A DNA stretch of 15,630 bases from NCBI GenBank assembly GCA_900548565.1, contig URKV01000031.1, positions 1 to 15,630 of the forward strand, read 5' to 3'. Source of the stretch: an uncultured Collinsella sp. Lineage in GTDB: Bacteria > Actinomycetota > Coriobacteriia > Coriobacteriales > Coriobacteriaceae. The translations under genes and the position numbers were made by a program. The notes beneath the pieces were generated by a model. It searched no databases, had not been told where the DNA came from, and was given only the letters and a program-made list of their open reading frames with translations. Shown piece after piece: positions 5,790 to 13,644 of the stretch (within the stretch, counting starts at the first letter, position 1; each line of letters opens with the position of its first letter).

Positions 5790-6821
5790 CTATGCGCGCA
5801 GTATCGCCGTGCTATGTCGAATAATGAGCTGGCCGGGAATACGAATGGCAACGGCTTTGCCCGCCGTACCCGCCTCGGGAACCGCATGCTCAAACACCTC
5901 GCGTCCGCGCTGATGTAGATCGAATCGCACGGTCGTGAGCTCGTTGTGTGCTACAAAATCATCGAGCGAATCATCGACACCCACCACGCTCACGTCCTCG
6001 GGCACGCGCAGACCGCTATCGCGCAGCGCTGCAATCGCGCCATTTGCCATCTGGTCGTTTGCCGCATAAATCGCCGTCATGGTGCGATCGTGCTCGGCCA
6101 GGTACCTGCCAGCCTCGTAACCGCTGTTGGCAGACCAGTCGCCCTCGAGCGGCTCTGCCGGCTCGATGTGTTTACGCTCGAGCGCATCCTGCCAACCGGC
6201 ACGACGAAATTGCTCGTCGACCGAGAATGACGGGCCGCCAATATAGCGAATCTGCTCGTGCCCTAGCTCAAACAGGTGATCCATAAGCAAGAGCGAGCAG
6301 CCGTAATGGTCGGAATCGACCGTGGTCACCCGCGGGTGCGCATACATGGTAACGATGACCGTGCCAATGCCCGGCAGTGGATCAAACGTCTCAAAATCGG
6401 GCGCCATGCGACTCATGCCGATAATGATGCCGTCCACCGGCAATGCGGCCATACGACGCGTGGCCTCGGCAAGCGAGAATTCCTCGGTCTTGGACATCTC
6501 GACCAGCGTGATGGCGCAATTATGCTCGCGAGCAGCGCTGGCGATGCCGTCGATCATTGAGAGGTTGCCAAACTTGGTGACATCGTTGATGCATAGGCCT
6601 ACCGAATGGTAACGGCCGTCGCGCAGCGAGCGACCGGCATAACTCGGACGAAAGCCGAGCTCTTGCATAGTGGCCTGCACGCGCTGGCGCGTCTGTTCGT
6701 TAACGTTGGGCAAGCCGTTGGCGACGCGCGAAACCGTCTGCTGCGAAACGCCGGCAGCGCGGGCGACGTCGGCCATGGAGACCGGACGCGAACTGGTATC
6801 GTTGGACGGGCGCCTTGCCAC
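5790..6821 (-). CDS. LacI/GalR-family transcriptional regulator (probable galactose repressor)
   Basis: A 343-residue regulator. The N-terminal LacI helix-turn-helix is at residues 17-41 (ADVARAAGVSQQTVSRVANG) with the hinge region following at about 50-65. The periplasmic-binding-protein-like effector domain begins near residue 72 (HSVGLCINDV) and includes DGIIIGMSR (130-138), IGGPSF (194-199), AIYAANDQMANGAI (250-263) and GVDDSLDDFV (281-290). Translation starts at GTG (6821) behind AAGGTGATCC. It diverges from galK-galT across a 338-base gap holding three copies of one operator-like motif, so local control of galKT and of itself by galactose is the simplest reading. The effector is inferred from context only. 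Confidence 0.93.
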   Translation of the reverse strand: MARRPSNDTSSRPVSMADVARAAGVSQQTVSRVANGLPNVNEQTRQRVQATMQELGFRPSYAGRSLRDGRYHSVGLCINDVTKFGNLSMIDGIASAAREHNCAITLVEMSKTEEFSLAEATRRMAALPVDGIIIGMSRMAPDFETFDPLPGIGTVIVTMYAHPRVTTVDSDHYGCSLLLMDHLFELGHEQIRYIGGPSFSVDEQFRRAGWQDALERKHIEPAEPLEGDWSANSGYEAGRYLAEHDRTMTAIYAANDQMANGAIAALRDSGLRVPEDVSVVGVDDSLDDFVAHNELTTVRFDLHQRGREVFEHAVPEAGTAGKAVAIRIPGQLIIRHSTAILRA

Positions 6822-6914
6822 AGGATCACCTTCACCCTTGCGAGATCTGAATAGCGTGAATGCCGGCCCGGGCAGAAATACATCCCGCGCCGAGGCCCGC
6901 TATCGTCGGACGCA

Positions 6915-6927
6915 TGTTAACGTACTC
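6915..6927 (+). promoter_or_regulatory. Operator-like motif, copy 1 (regulator side)
   Basis: TGTTAACGTACTC, identical over 13 bases to the two copies near galK. The centre is the CG step usual in LacI-family operators, and the flanks form an imperfect dyad. A possible regulator -10 (TATAAA on the minus strand, plus 6955-6960) lies about 30 bases upstream of it, so binding here could repress the regulator's own gene. Confidence 0.6.
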
Positions 6928-7033
6928 TACTTTTTCTATCTGCATCTCTTCTGCTTTATAAGTCCATACGGCAGTACCGTTCACGGCTGAATTTCTACCG
7001 ATTACCAGATTCTCAAAAAGTGACAAGCGATGT

Positions 7034-7051
7034 GTTATGAGTACGTTAACA
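7034..7051 (-). promoter_or_regulatory. Operator-like motif, copy 2
   Basis: On the minus strand reads TGTTAACGTACTCATAAC, an 18-base exact match to copy 3 in inverted orientation. It lies 51 bases from copy 3, a distance that could allow bridging by a LacI-type tetramer or cooperative binding in the galK promoter region. Confidence 0.65.
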
Positions 7052-7101
7052 TAGCCCGTAACGTGCGGTATCGTGAACACTTGGTTCATGCCGCTTTAAG
7101 T

Positions 7102-7119
7102 TGTTAACGTACTCATAAC
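7102..7119 (+). promoter_or_regulatory. Operator-like motif, copy 3 (galK side)
   Basis: TGTTAACGTACTCATAAC, ending 40 bases before the galK ATG and thus probably overlapping the galK promoter or transcription start. A TTGGTT at 7081-7086 is a possible -35, which would place the motif at the -10. The remainder of the 6822-7159 gap shows no gene. Confidence 0.65.
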
Positions 7120-7159
7120 GACGCAAAACTCACCCGTGCGCGCCAAGGAAAGGACTCCC

Positions 7160-8365
7160 ATGACCACTCCCGACGAAAAGACACTCGCCACGCTCACCAA
7201 GCTATTTGAGGAGGAGTTTGGCCCCATCGGCGACCGCCAGGTGCTCTACGTGCACGCGCCCGGCCGCTCCGAGATCAGCGGCAACCACACTGACCACGAG
7301 GGTGGCCACGTTATCGCCGGCTCGCTCGATGTCGCCGTCGACGGCATCGCCGTGGCAACCGATTCCAACAAGGTTCGCGTAGCCGACGAGGGCTATCCCA
7401 CGTTTGAAATCGCGCTCGACACGCTAGACGTTCAGGAGTCCGAGAAGGGCACGTCCGCGAGCCTCGTCCGCGGCATGGCCCACGAAATCGCTGCTCTGGG
7501 CGTTGAGCCCCAGGGCTTCGACTTTGCCTTCACCTGCTCCGTCCCCTCGGGCGGCGGTCTTTCGAGCTCCGCTGCTGTCGAGGCGGCATACGGTCGCGCC
7601 ATGGAGACGCTCTGGGACGCACCCGCCATCGAGCCCGTCGCGCTCGCCCAGATGAGCCAGCGCACCGAGAACAACTATTACGGCAAGCCCTGCGGTCTGA
7701 TGGACCAGGCCGCCGTTTGCTTGGGCGGCCTCGCCTACATGGACTTTGAGGATCAGGCTCAGCCTAAAACCCAGAAGCTCGAGCTCAACTTTGAGGATCA
7801 CGGTTATGCGCTCGTGCTCGTTAAGGTCGGTGCCGACCACGTGGCCGCCACCGACGACTACGCCGCCGTTCCGCGCGAGATGCAGGACGTCGCTGCCGAG
7901 TTTGGCAAGGCACGCCTGTGCGAGGTAAACGTGGCGGACTTTGACGCCAAGCTCCCCGAGCTGCGCGCCAAGCTGGGCGACCGCGCCTGCCTGCGCGCCG
8001 TTCACTACTGGTACGAAAACGGCCTGGTCGATAAGCGCTGGGCTGCCCTGAACGCCGGCGACATCGATCAGTTCCTGGTCCTGACGCGCGAGTCCGGCGC
8101 CAGCTCTGCCATGTACCTGCAGAATGTCGTTGCCAAGCTGGGCTCCGAGCAGCCTTCGATGTATGCCCTGGCACTGGCCGAGCACGTGCTCGACGGCCGT
8201 GGCGCCGTCCGTATCCACGGTGGCGGCTTTGGTGGCACCATCCAGGCCTTCGTGCCGCTCGACCTGGTCGACACCTTTATCACCAAGATGAACGGCTGGC
8301 TGGGCGAGGGCTCTGCCCGCCACTACGCAATTTCTGACAAGGGGGCTTACGCGGCATGGCTGTAA
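7160..8365 (+). CDS. galK: Galactokinase
   Basis: GHMP-family kinase of 401 residues that phosphorylates galactose with ATP to galactose 1-phosphate, the first committed Leloir step. The three GHMP motifs are present: APGRSEISGNHTDHEGG (33-49), where the usual galactokinase GEHTDY is GNHTDH as in clostridial-type enzymes; the ATP-binding PSGGGLSSSAA (129-139); and IHGGGFGGTIQAF (352-364). The conserved YYGKPCGLMDQAA (173-185) contains the catalytic Asp (182). The start at 7160 has GGAAAGGA 6 bases upstream; a GTG at 7136 in frame would place that ribosome site inside the gene. It overlaps galT by 10 bases, indicating an operon with coupled translation. Probably controlled by the divergent LacI-family regulator. 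Confidence 0.95.
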   Translation: MTTPDEKTLATLTKLFEEEFGPIGDRQVLYVHAPGRSEISGNHTDHEGGHVIAGSLDVAVDGIAVATDSNKVRVADEGYPTFEIALDTLDVQESEKGTSASLVRGMAHEIAALGVEPQGFDFAFTCSVPSGGGLSSSAAVEAAYGRAMETLWDAPAIEPVALAQMSQRTENNYYGKPCGLMDQAAVCLGGLAYMDFEDQAQPKTQKLELNFEDHGYALVLVKVGADHVAATDDYAAVPREMQDVAAEFGKARLCEVNVADFDAKLPELRAKLGDRACLRAVHYWYENGLVDKRWAALNAGDIDQFLVLTRESGASSAMYLQNVVAKLGSEQPSMYALALAEHVLDGRGAVRIHGGGFGGTIQAFVPLDLVDTFITKMNGWLGEGSARHYAISDKGAYAAWL

Positions 8366-9984
8366 TGACTGACGTGCGCGAGGCCGCGCAGAACCTGATC
8401 GAGTACGCTATCCACCGATCGATGATCGGCCAGGACGATCGCATCTGGGCGTATAACACCATTCTCGAGTGCATCGGTGCTACGGGCCCGGCGCTCGACA
8501 TGGCCTGGGCGCTCCAGGTCGAGAAACTCTCGCTCTTGCACCCCGATACCCTGCCCAACTTTGACCTGGAGGGCACGCTTGCTGCGCTTGCCGAGGCTGC
8601 CGTTGCCAACGGCGCCGCCGAGGACACGGCATCGGGCCGCGACCGCATCGCCATGCGCATCATGGGCGCGCTGATGCCAAGGCCTTCGGTTGTAAACGAG
8701 GAGTTCAACGGACGCATGGGCGTCAACGAGCCCCGCGCCGCGACCGACTGGTTCTACGGTCTGTGCTGCGACGCCGGCTACGTGCGCCGTGCCGCCATCG
8801 CGCGCAACATCAAATGGAGCACCCCCACCAACTGGGGCGACCTCGAGATTACCATCAACCTGTCAAAGCCCGAAAAGGACCCGCGCGATATTGCCGCGGC
8901 CGGCGCCGCCAAAAACACGGGCGAGAAGTATCCCGCCTGCCAGCTCTGCATCGAAAACGAAGGCTATCCCGGACGCTCCGCTGCAGCCGACGGCGGCGCC
9001 CATCCCGCCCGCCAGAATCTGCGCGTTATCCCCATTAAGCTCGACGGCGAGCGCTGGGGCTTCCAGTACAGCCCGTACGCGTACTTTAACGAGCACTGCA
9101 TTGCCATGAGCTCTGAGCATCGTCCGATGCACGTTGACCGCAAGGGTCTGACCTGCCTGCTCGACTTTGTGGACCTGTTCCCGCATTACTTTATTGGCTC
9201 CAACGCCGACCTGCCCATCGTGGGCGGTTCGATTCTGTCGCACGACCACTTCCAGGGCGGCGCGCACGAGTTCCCCATGATGCATGCCGCCGAGGTCTCG
9301 CAGTTTAGCGTGCCCGGCTTTGACCAGGTCAGCGGTACCGTGTTGCAGTGGCCGCTTTCGGTGCTGCGACTGCGCTCGCACGACCGCGCCCAGCTGCTCG
9401 ACGCCGCCGAGAAGATCATCCTCGCCTGGCGCGAGTGGACCGATGAGTCGGTGGGCGTCATCGCGCACACAGCCGACGGCGTGGCGCACAACACCGTGAC
9501 GCCCGTCATCCGCCGCGTCGACTCCCGCGGCAATGCCGGCGGCGAGATTTACGAGGCCTACCTGGCGCTTCGCTGCAACATCACGACCGACGAGCATCCG
9601 CTGGGCGTATTCCACCCGCATGCCGAGTACCACCACATCAAAAAGGAGAACATCGGCCTGATCGAGGTCATGGGCCTGGCCATTTTGCCGCCGCGCTTGG
9701 TTCCCGAGCTCGGCGCTGTCCGCGAGCACCTGCTGGCGGCCAAGGCAGATGCCAGCTACGACCTTGCCGGCGCGCTCGAGGGCGACGACCTTTGCCGCAG
9801 CCACGCCGCATGGGCCGAGGACGTCTTTGCCCGCCGCGCCGACGAGCTTACGGCCGACAACGCCATCGACATCCTGCACGAAGAGGTCGGCGTGGTGTTT
9901 GGCCACGTGCTCGACAACGCCGGCGTCTTTAAGTGGGACGAGGCAGGACGCGCCGCCCAACAGCGCTTTATCGACTCGCTATAG
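8356..9984 (+). CDS. galT: UDP-glucose--hexose-1-phosphate uridylyltransferase (class II GalT)
   Basis: Converts galactose 1-phosphate and UDP-glucose to UDP-galactose and glucose 1-phosphate. At 542 residues it is the long, Firmicutes-type class II enzyme, not the roughly 350-residue E. coli type. Marks: NEEFNGRMGVNEPRAATDWFY in the N-terminal domain (114-134), CQLCIENEGY (195-204), GGSILSHDHFQGGAH (290-304) with the His-rich active-site region, and FHPHAEYHHIKKENIGLIEVMGLAILPPRL in the C-terminal part (419-448, two adjoining blocks). The start at 8356 lies inside the end of galK, with AAGGGGG (8338-8345) upstream; an ATG at 8365, overlapping the galK stop by one base, is the alternative (three residues shorter). 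A strong terminator follows. No galE is present in this window. Confidence 0.95.
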   Translation: MAVMTDVREAAQNLIEYAIHRSMIGQDDRIWAYNTILECIGATGPALDMAWALQVEKLSLLHPDTLPNFDLEGTLAALAEAAVANGAAEDTASGRDRIAMRIMGALMPRPSVVNEEFNGRMGVNEPRAATDWFYGLCCDAGYVRRAAIARNIKWSTPTNWGDLEITINLSKPEKDPRDIAAAGAAKNTGEKYPACQLCIENEGYPGRSAAADGGAHPARQNLRVIPIKLDGERWGFQYSPYAYFNEHCIAMSSEHRPMHVDRKGLTCLLDFVDLFPHYFIGSNADLPIVGGSILSHDHFQGGAHEFPMMHAAEVSQFSVPGFDQVSGTVLQWPLSVLRLRSHDRAQLLDAAEKIILAWREWTDESVGVIAHTADGVAHNTVTPVIRRVDSRGNAGGEIYEAYLALRCNITTDEHPLGVFHPHAEYHHIKKENIGLIEVMGLAILPPRLVPELGAVREHLLAAKADASYDLAGALEGDDLCRSHAAWAEDVFARRADELTADNAIDILHEEVGVVFGHVLDNAGVFKWDEAGRAAQQRFIDSL

Positions 9985-10030
9985 CATGCGAGCTCGAACG
10001 CACGCACTCAACAAATAGCGTCTACACGAC

Positions 10031-10071
10031 AACGGCGCCCGCCGGCAACATCACCGACGGGCGCCGTTTTT
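10031..10071 (+). terminator. Rho-independent terminator of galK-galT
   Basis: 11-bp GC-rich stem AACGGCGCCCG (10031-10041) with CGGGCGCCGTT (10058-10068), 16-nt loop, then TTTTT (10067-10071). It lies 46 bases after the galT stop. Confidence 0.9.
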
Positions 10072-10076
10072 GAGTG

Positions 10077-10145
10077 TAGTCATTGGGGTCATTCTTAAGG
10101 GGCGTTCTTAAACGACTAGTCATTAAAGAGCGTCCCCAATGACTA
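10077..10145. repeat. Intergenic repeat with TAGTCATTGGGG ends
   Basis: TAGTCATTGGGG (10077-10088) and its exact complement CCCCAATGACTA (10134-10145) bound a 69-base element. The interior 22 bases at 10103-10124 recur exactly, in reverse orientation, at 14758-14779. No gene inside. Probably a member of a dispersed intergenic repeat family. Confidence 0.75.
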
Positions 10146-10187
10146 TTTGCGACCAAGGCAACGCCGGTGTCTTGGCAACGACAGCGA

Positions 10188-10285
10188 AAACGCCCCTAAG
10201 CGAGCAAGGTGACGTGAAAGAGGAGGGCATTGACCTTTTGGTCATGCCCGACGATTGAACGTCAGATTGCCGCTTAGGGGCGTTT
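10188..10285. repeat. 98-nt long bulged hairpin (structured element or terminator)
   Basis: Outer stem of 15 perfect pairs (AAACGCCCCTAAGCG 10188-10202 with 10271-10285). Further in, GCAA/TTGC (10204-10207 with 10267-10270), TGACGT/ACGTCA (10210-10215 with 10259-10264), and GGGCAT-GACC with GGTCATGCCC (10225-10235 with 10240-10249, one bulged T) capped by a TTTT loop. It sits downstream of lacC on the minus strand, where the outer stem is followed by TTTT only as part of GCGTTTTCG. It may be a bidirectional transcription stop between convergent operons, a structured RNA, or a repeat. Confidence 0.7.
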
Positions 10286-10298
10286 GCAGCGTCGCGCC

Positions 10299-10326
10299 GT
10301 TACGCGGTTTGGTAAAACCGCGTAAC
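10299..10326 (-). terminator. Hairpin immediately after lacC stop
   Basis: 12-bp perfect stem (10299-10310 with 10315-10326), 4-nt loop, starting one base beyond the lacC stop codon. No U-run follows, so it is more likely an mRNA 3'-end stabiliser or the first part of a composite terminator together with the 98-nt hairpin beyond it. Confidence 0.5.
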
Positions 10327-10327
10327 C

Positions 10328-11263
10328 CTACAGTTCAGTCACGACAACGCTGTTGTAGACCTCGTCCCAGCGATCCATGACCAGGTGACCGGTCTTAGGA
10401 TCCATGGCGTTGAGCTTGCCACAGGCATTGGCGGTCTTGAGCACCGTGACATCGTCGGCACCAGCAGCAATGGCATGCGCAAAGCCGGCGATGGTCGAGT
10501 CGCCGGAACCCGTTGCGTTCACAGCCGCAATCGCGGGCGTCTTGGCGCGGAACGCGCGGCCCTCATGGAAACCCACCGAACCGGCAGCGCCCATCGAAAC
10601 GACAACCCAGGGAATACCGGCAAAGCGTCCATCGGAGGCAAGCGCCTCGCGCAGGGCATCCACATCATCGGTCGTAAAGGACGTACCCAGCAGGCCGTTA
10701 ATCTCGGTCAGGTTGGGCTTTACGAGTTCGGGCTTAGCGTCGGACTCCAGCGCGGCCTCCAGCGATGCACCCGAGGTGTCGAGCAGCACCTTGGCGCCCG
10801 CCTCCTCGGCGATCTTGACGAGCTCGGCATAGTAGCCGGCATCGACGCCACGCGGCAGCGAGCCCGAAAGCGTCACGACGTCCGCCTTCGCTGCAAGCTC
10901 GGCGAACTTGGCCGTAAAGGCCTCGAGCTCAGCCAGGGCGATCTGCGGGCCGCTCTCCAGCAGCTCGGTCTGATTACCCTCGTGCAGAATATTCAGGCAA
11001 ATGCGCGTCTCACCGGCGATGGGCACAAAGTCGTTCTTGACGCCGTCGGCATCCATAAGCTCGGCCATATAGGCACCCATGTGGCCGCCGAGCAGGCCGG
11101 TCGCGAGCACGTCGTCACCCAGCTGCAGCAGCACGCGACTCACGTTGAGGCCCTTGCCGCCAGCGGTCTTTTCGGGTGTCACACGGTTAACATCGTCGAT
11201 GATCAGCTTGTCGAGCTGATAGCGCGTATCAATCGACGGGTTCATGGTAACGGTCAGAATCAT
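10328..11263 (-). CDS. lacC: Tagatose-6-phosphate kinase (PfkB family)
   Basis: Sugar kinase of 311 residues that phosphorylates tagatose 6-phosphate to tagatose 1,6-bisphosphate. The PfkB signature 1 region TAGGKGLNVSRVLLQLG (33-49) and signature 2 NATGSGDSTIAGF (249-261), with catalytic Asp255, are intact. The N-terminus MILTVTMNPSIDTRYQL, ETRICLNILHEGNQTELLE (85-103) and KPNLTEI (182-188) resemble staphylococcal LacC closely, and the length is the same to within a residue. The alternative, 1-phosphofructokinase, is the sister family; the lacA-lacB context decides for LacC. The start at 11263 follows AGGAG at 7 bases. Last gene of the lacA-lacB-lacX-lacC unit, 56 bases after lacX. Confidence 0.92.
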   Translation of the reverse strand: MILTVTMNPSIDTRYQLDKLIIDDVNRVTPEKTAGGKGLNVSRVLLQLGDDVLATGLLGGHMGAYMAELMDADGVKNDFVPIAGETRICLNILHEGNQTELLESGPQIALAELEAFTAKFAELAAKADVVTLSGSLPRGVDAGYYAELVKIAEEAGAKVLLDTSGASLEAALESDAKPELVKPNLTEINGLLGTSFTTDDVDALREALASDGRFAGIPWVVVSMGAAGSVGFHEGRAFRAKTPAIAAVNATGSGDSTIAGFAHAIAAGADDVTVLKTANACGKLNAMDPKTGHLVMDRWDEVYNSVVVTEL

Positions 11264-11319
11264 GTTGAACTCCTGTTTCCGGGACACGGCACGCGCGGCC
11301 CCAAACATACGATTGCTCG

Positions 11320-12201
11320 TTAAAGGATCTCGATCTCAAAGCCGCGAGTGACGGTCTCCCCCGGCTTGGCAACTAAGCAGCCACGCTTGTGCTCCAAGAC
11401 ATCGTCCTCGTCGGAGCAGGTGGACAGACCGCCCCACGGTTCCACGGCCACAAAGTCGCCCTCGGGCTTGTTCCACACAATCAGGTACGGCATATCGGGG
11501 AACGTCAGCCGCACGCCCTTGTCCTCGGTTTTCTTGGTCAGCGTAACCACGCGGCTCTCGAGCACGTCAAAGATGGTCTCGGCGAAGTCGAAGAGTTCGT
11601 GGGTAAGCGGCAGGTTTTGGCCGACCATGGGGTTCTTGCTGCGATGCTCAACATCAATCAGGCCCGTCGAGGGAACGGCAGTACAGAGCTCGGCGGCCTC
11701 GCGCTGATCAAAATGGAGCTCGTAGTCGTCATAGGACTCGCCCTCGTCAAGCGGGCACTTAAAGCCAGGGTGACCGCCCACAAAGAACGGCATGTCCTCG
11801 GTGCCCTCATTGGTCACCTCGTACGACACGGCCACCTTAGCCGCATCGATCGTGTAACGAGCAACGATCTTAAACGGATACGGGTACTGCTCGAGTAACT
11901 CGGCATGGTCGGTAGAGCTTAGGCTCAGCGCAACCATGTTGTCGCTCTGTTCCTCGAGCTTCCACTCCTGTTTGCGCGCAAAGCCGTGGCGGGCGAGCTT
12001 TACCTCGCGGCCGCCCATGGTCATTGCGTGACCGTCACGAAGGCCACCGCAGATCGGGAAGCAAATGGGTGCCTGGCCCGACCAGACCGCCGGGTCACCC
12101 TGCCACAGGTACTCACGGCCGTTGGCCGCAATAGAAGTGAACGACCCGCCCGCCGTGCTCAACGCCACACGAATCAAACCGTTATCAAGAACAAACTCCA
12201 T
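11320..12201 (-). CDS. lacX: LacX-type aldose 1-epimerase family protein
   Basis: 293-residue protein of the galactose-mutarotase superfamily, the LacX branch found at the end of Gram-positive lac operons. Conserved active-site regions: HGFARKQEW (His72), GGHPGFKCP (His144, the likely catalytic acid) and EPWGG (Glu254, the likely base). Mutarotation of a sugar or sugar phosphate (beta to alpha anomer) is the family activity; the exact substrate of LacX proteins is not established. The start at 12201 has GGGAAGG about 6 bases upstream; the in-frame ATG at 12234 has no comparable site. It lies 119 bases after lacB and 56 before lacC on the same strand, so it probably belongs to the operon. The lacB-lacX gap holds no recognisable feature. 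Confidence 0.85.
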   Translation of the reverse strand: MEFVLDNGLIRVALSTAGGSFTSIAANGREYLWQGDPAVWSGQAPICFPICGGLRDGHAMTMGGREVKLARHGFARKQEWKLEEQSDNMVALSLSSTDHAELLEQYPYPFKIVARYTIDAAKVAVSYEVTNEGTEDMPFFVGGHPGFKCPLDEGESYDDYELHFDQREAAELCTAVPSTGLIDVEHRSKNPMVGQNLPLTHELFDFAETIFDVLESRVVTLTKKTEDKGVRLTFPDMPYLIVWNKPEGDFVAVEPWGGLSTCSDEDDVLEHKRGCLVAKPGETVTRGFEIEIL

Positions 12202-12320
12202 AGGAGCCTTCCCTTTCTTACGACAGCCCGCCAAGTCAATAGGGCTGATAGAAAACCGGCCCGCGCCCCATCACAGAAACGCGAGCCGTCAACGGACTAG
12301 TTAATTACGCCGGATACCCG

Positions 12321-12845
12321 CTAATCATGGTATTCGCCGCGGTCCCACTTCTCTAGGAACTCGTCAAAGAAGTGCGGGTCGGCCTGAGCCTCGGCGTCGG
12401 CCTTGTTGCAGGCGTCGATCTTGGCAATCAGGGCATCATGCTCGGGAGTCTTGTCGTAGGGCTCTTCCAGGAAGGCAAGCATAATATCGGCCATCAGGAA
12501 TTCGCCGGTGATCTTGCCGCCAAAGCCCACGATGTTGGCGTTGAGCTCGCGACGAGCATACAGGGCAGAGGTCATGTCGCGGACCAGCGCGCAGCGGGCG
12601 CCGGGAACCTTGTTGACGGCGTTGGTGATGCCGATGCCGGTGCCGCACAGGGCCACGCCAAAGTCGGCCTTGCCGCTGGCAACAGCCTCGCCCACGGCCT
12701 TACCGTAGATGGGATAGTGCGTACGGGTGTGGCTGTAGGTGCCGCAGTCGAGTACCTTGTAGCCAGCCTGCTCCAGGCGGTCGGCCAGATAGATCTTCTC
12801 GTCCGTAACGATATGGTCGCAACCGATTGCGATGGTCTTCTTCAT
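12321..12845 (-). CDS. lacB: Galactose-6-phosphate isomerase subunit LacB
   Basis: Catalytic-type subunit of the LacAB isomerase, converting galactose 6-phosphate to tagatose 6-phosphate. 174 residues, RpiB/LacAB fold: IAIGCDHIVTDEK (5-17), VALCGTGIGI with active-site Cys67 (64-73), and RRELNANIVGFGGK (98-111). The C-terminal DPHFFDEFLEKWDRGEYHD (156-174) matches the LacB end known from staphylococci and streptococci, and separates it from ribose-5-phosphate isomerase B. The start at 12845 follows AAAGGACG. It lies 63 bases downstream of lacA; the two proteins are expected to form a heteromultimer. Confidence 0.95.
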   Translation of the reverse strand: MKKTIAIGCDHIVTDEKIYLADRLEQAGYKVLDCGTYSHTRTHYPIYGKAVGEAVASGKADFGVALCGTGIGITNAVNKVPGARCALVRDMTSALYARRELNANIVGFGGKITGEFLMADIMLAFLEEPYDKTPEHDALIAKIDACNKADAEAQADPHFFDEFLEKWDRGEYHD

Positions 12846-12908
12846 CAGAACGTCCTTTCGTCTGAATTCACAAGTTGAGGTAGAAGTTCGAGTTCTCGGT
12901 GGCTCTCG

Positions 12909-13337
12909 TTAGGCCATCTTGTTGAGCATGTCGACACGGATCTGGTGACGGCCGCCGGCGTACTGGGCGCGCAGGAACTCGCGGGCGATCTTCTTGGCGA
13001 CCTCGGTGCCCACAACGCCCGGGCCCATGGTGACCATGCGCGAGCCGTTGTGCTCGCGGGTCATGTAGGCGGAACGCTCGTCGGAAATGTTGGCGACGAC
13101 CATGCCCTTGATCTTGACGGCGGCCATATAGGAGCCGACGCCGTACTTATCGAATGCGAAACCCTGGGAATCCTTGTGCTCCAGCAGGTCCTTGGCAACG
13201 GCGGTCGCGGAATCGACAAAGTCCGCGGCAGGGGTCTCGGAATAGTCGACGACCTCGTGACCGTCGGCGATGAGCATCTCCTTGATGGACTCCTTCATCG
13301 ACATACCGTCGGCATCAGAAGCGATTACAACCCTCAT
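12909..13337 (-). CDS. lacA: Galactose-6-phosphate isomerase subunit LacA
   Basis: 142-residue partner of LacB. It has the same RpiB-like fold but, as in known LacA proteins, lacks the active-site cysteine loop: CGTG is replaced by YGVGS (65-69). Other marks are VVIASDADGMSMK (3-15), ANISDERSAYMTREHNGSRM (82-101) and the C-terminal AGGRHQIRVDML (127-138), likely to bind the sugar phosphate. The start at 13337 follows AAGGAGG at 5 bases. First gene of the lacA-lacB-lacX-lacC unit, preceded by a 307-base gap with repeated GTTC/GAAC boxes. The tagatose-6-phosphate operon is typical of Firmicutes; in an actinobacterial host transfer is possible, but base composition here does not differ visibly from its neighbours. 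Confidence 0.95.
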   Translation of the reverse strand: MRVVIASDADGMSMKESIKEMLIADGHEVVDYSETPAADFVDSATAVAKDLLEHKDSQGFAFDKYGVGSYMAAVKIKGMVVANISDERSAYMTREHNGSRMVTMGPGVVGTEVAKKIAREFLRAQYAGGRHQIRVDMLNKMA

Positions 13338-13395
13338 GACATCCTCCTTGAGAGATACGCAGGTGCGTAGTTTCTGTTTGGAAGTGTTGAATCGC

Positions 13396-13515
13396 GTTCA
13401 GGTCCGGGCATCTGAATGTGCGGTTCTTCACTGTTCATGTTTATTTGAACACATTCAAACATTTACTGCAATAACTATTTGTTTATCTTTGTTCTTTTTT
13501 GAACAAATACCGTTC
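13396..13515 (-). promoter_or_regulatory. lacA upstream regulatory region with phased GTTC/GAAC boxes
   Basis: AT-rich stretch in a GC-rich genome. On the plus strand GTTC occurs at 13396, 13423, 13433, 13491 and 13512, and a related GTTT at 13481, giving steps of 10 (13423 to 13433; 13481 to 13491) and 21 (13491 to 13512). GAAC at 13447 and 13501 forms dyads with nearby GTTC (13491-13504: GTTC, six bases, GAAC). TGTTTAT appears at 13438 and 13480. This looks like a multi-site operator for a DeoR-type repressor controlling lacABXC. The exact -35/-10 cannot be fixed with confidence. Confidence 0.5.
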
Positions 13516-13577
13516 GCGGATGATTGGCGACCGTTTGGGCCGGGCGCGGACGTAGCGACCATGCATTCAACAAACAA

Positions 13578-13610
13578 AAGGGCGGCCGAGAACGCATCTC
13601 GGCCGCCCTT
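13578..13610 (-). terminator. Rho-independent terminator of the membrane-protein gene
   Basis: 14-bp perfect GC-rich stem (13578-13591 with 13597-13610), 5-nt loop, followed on the minus strand by TTTGTTTG. It lies 34 bases after the stop of the membrane-protein gene and separates it from the lac operon. Confidence 0.85.
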
Positions 13611-13644
13611 CGGCGGTATTCCCCGGTATATACAGCTGTTTTAG

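Noticed and set aside
8863..9960. Long antisense ORF under galT (and similarly 7424-8323 under galK, 13672-14643 under the membrane protein)
   Set aside because: Composition typical of antisense frames, no ribosome sites at sensible distance, and clear proteins on the opposite strand.
10188..10285. attC-like integron recombination site
   Set aside because: The outer boxes lack the RYYYAAC/GTTRRRY pattern and there is no integrase or cassette array.
10328..11263. 1-phosphofructokinase (FruK)
   Set aside because: Same PfkB branch, but the closer resemblance to LacC and the lacAB operon context favour tagatose-6-phosphate kinase; no fructose PTS gene is adjacent.
12321..13337. Annotating lacA and lacB as ribose-5-phosphate isomerase B genes
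   Set aside because: Two adjacent RpiB-like genes, one lacking the active-site Cys and one ending in DEFLEKWDRGEYHD, beside lacC and lacX, fit galactose-6-phosphate isomerase better.
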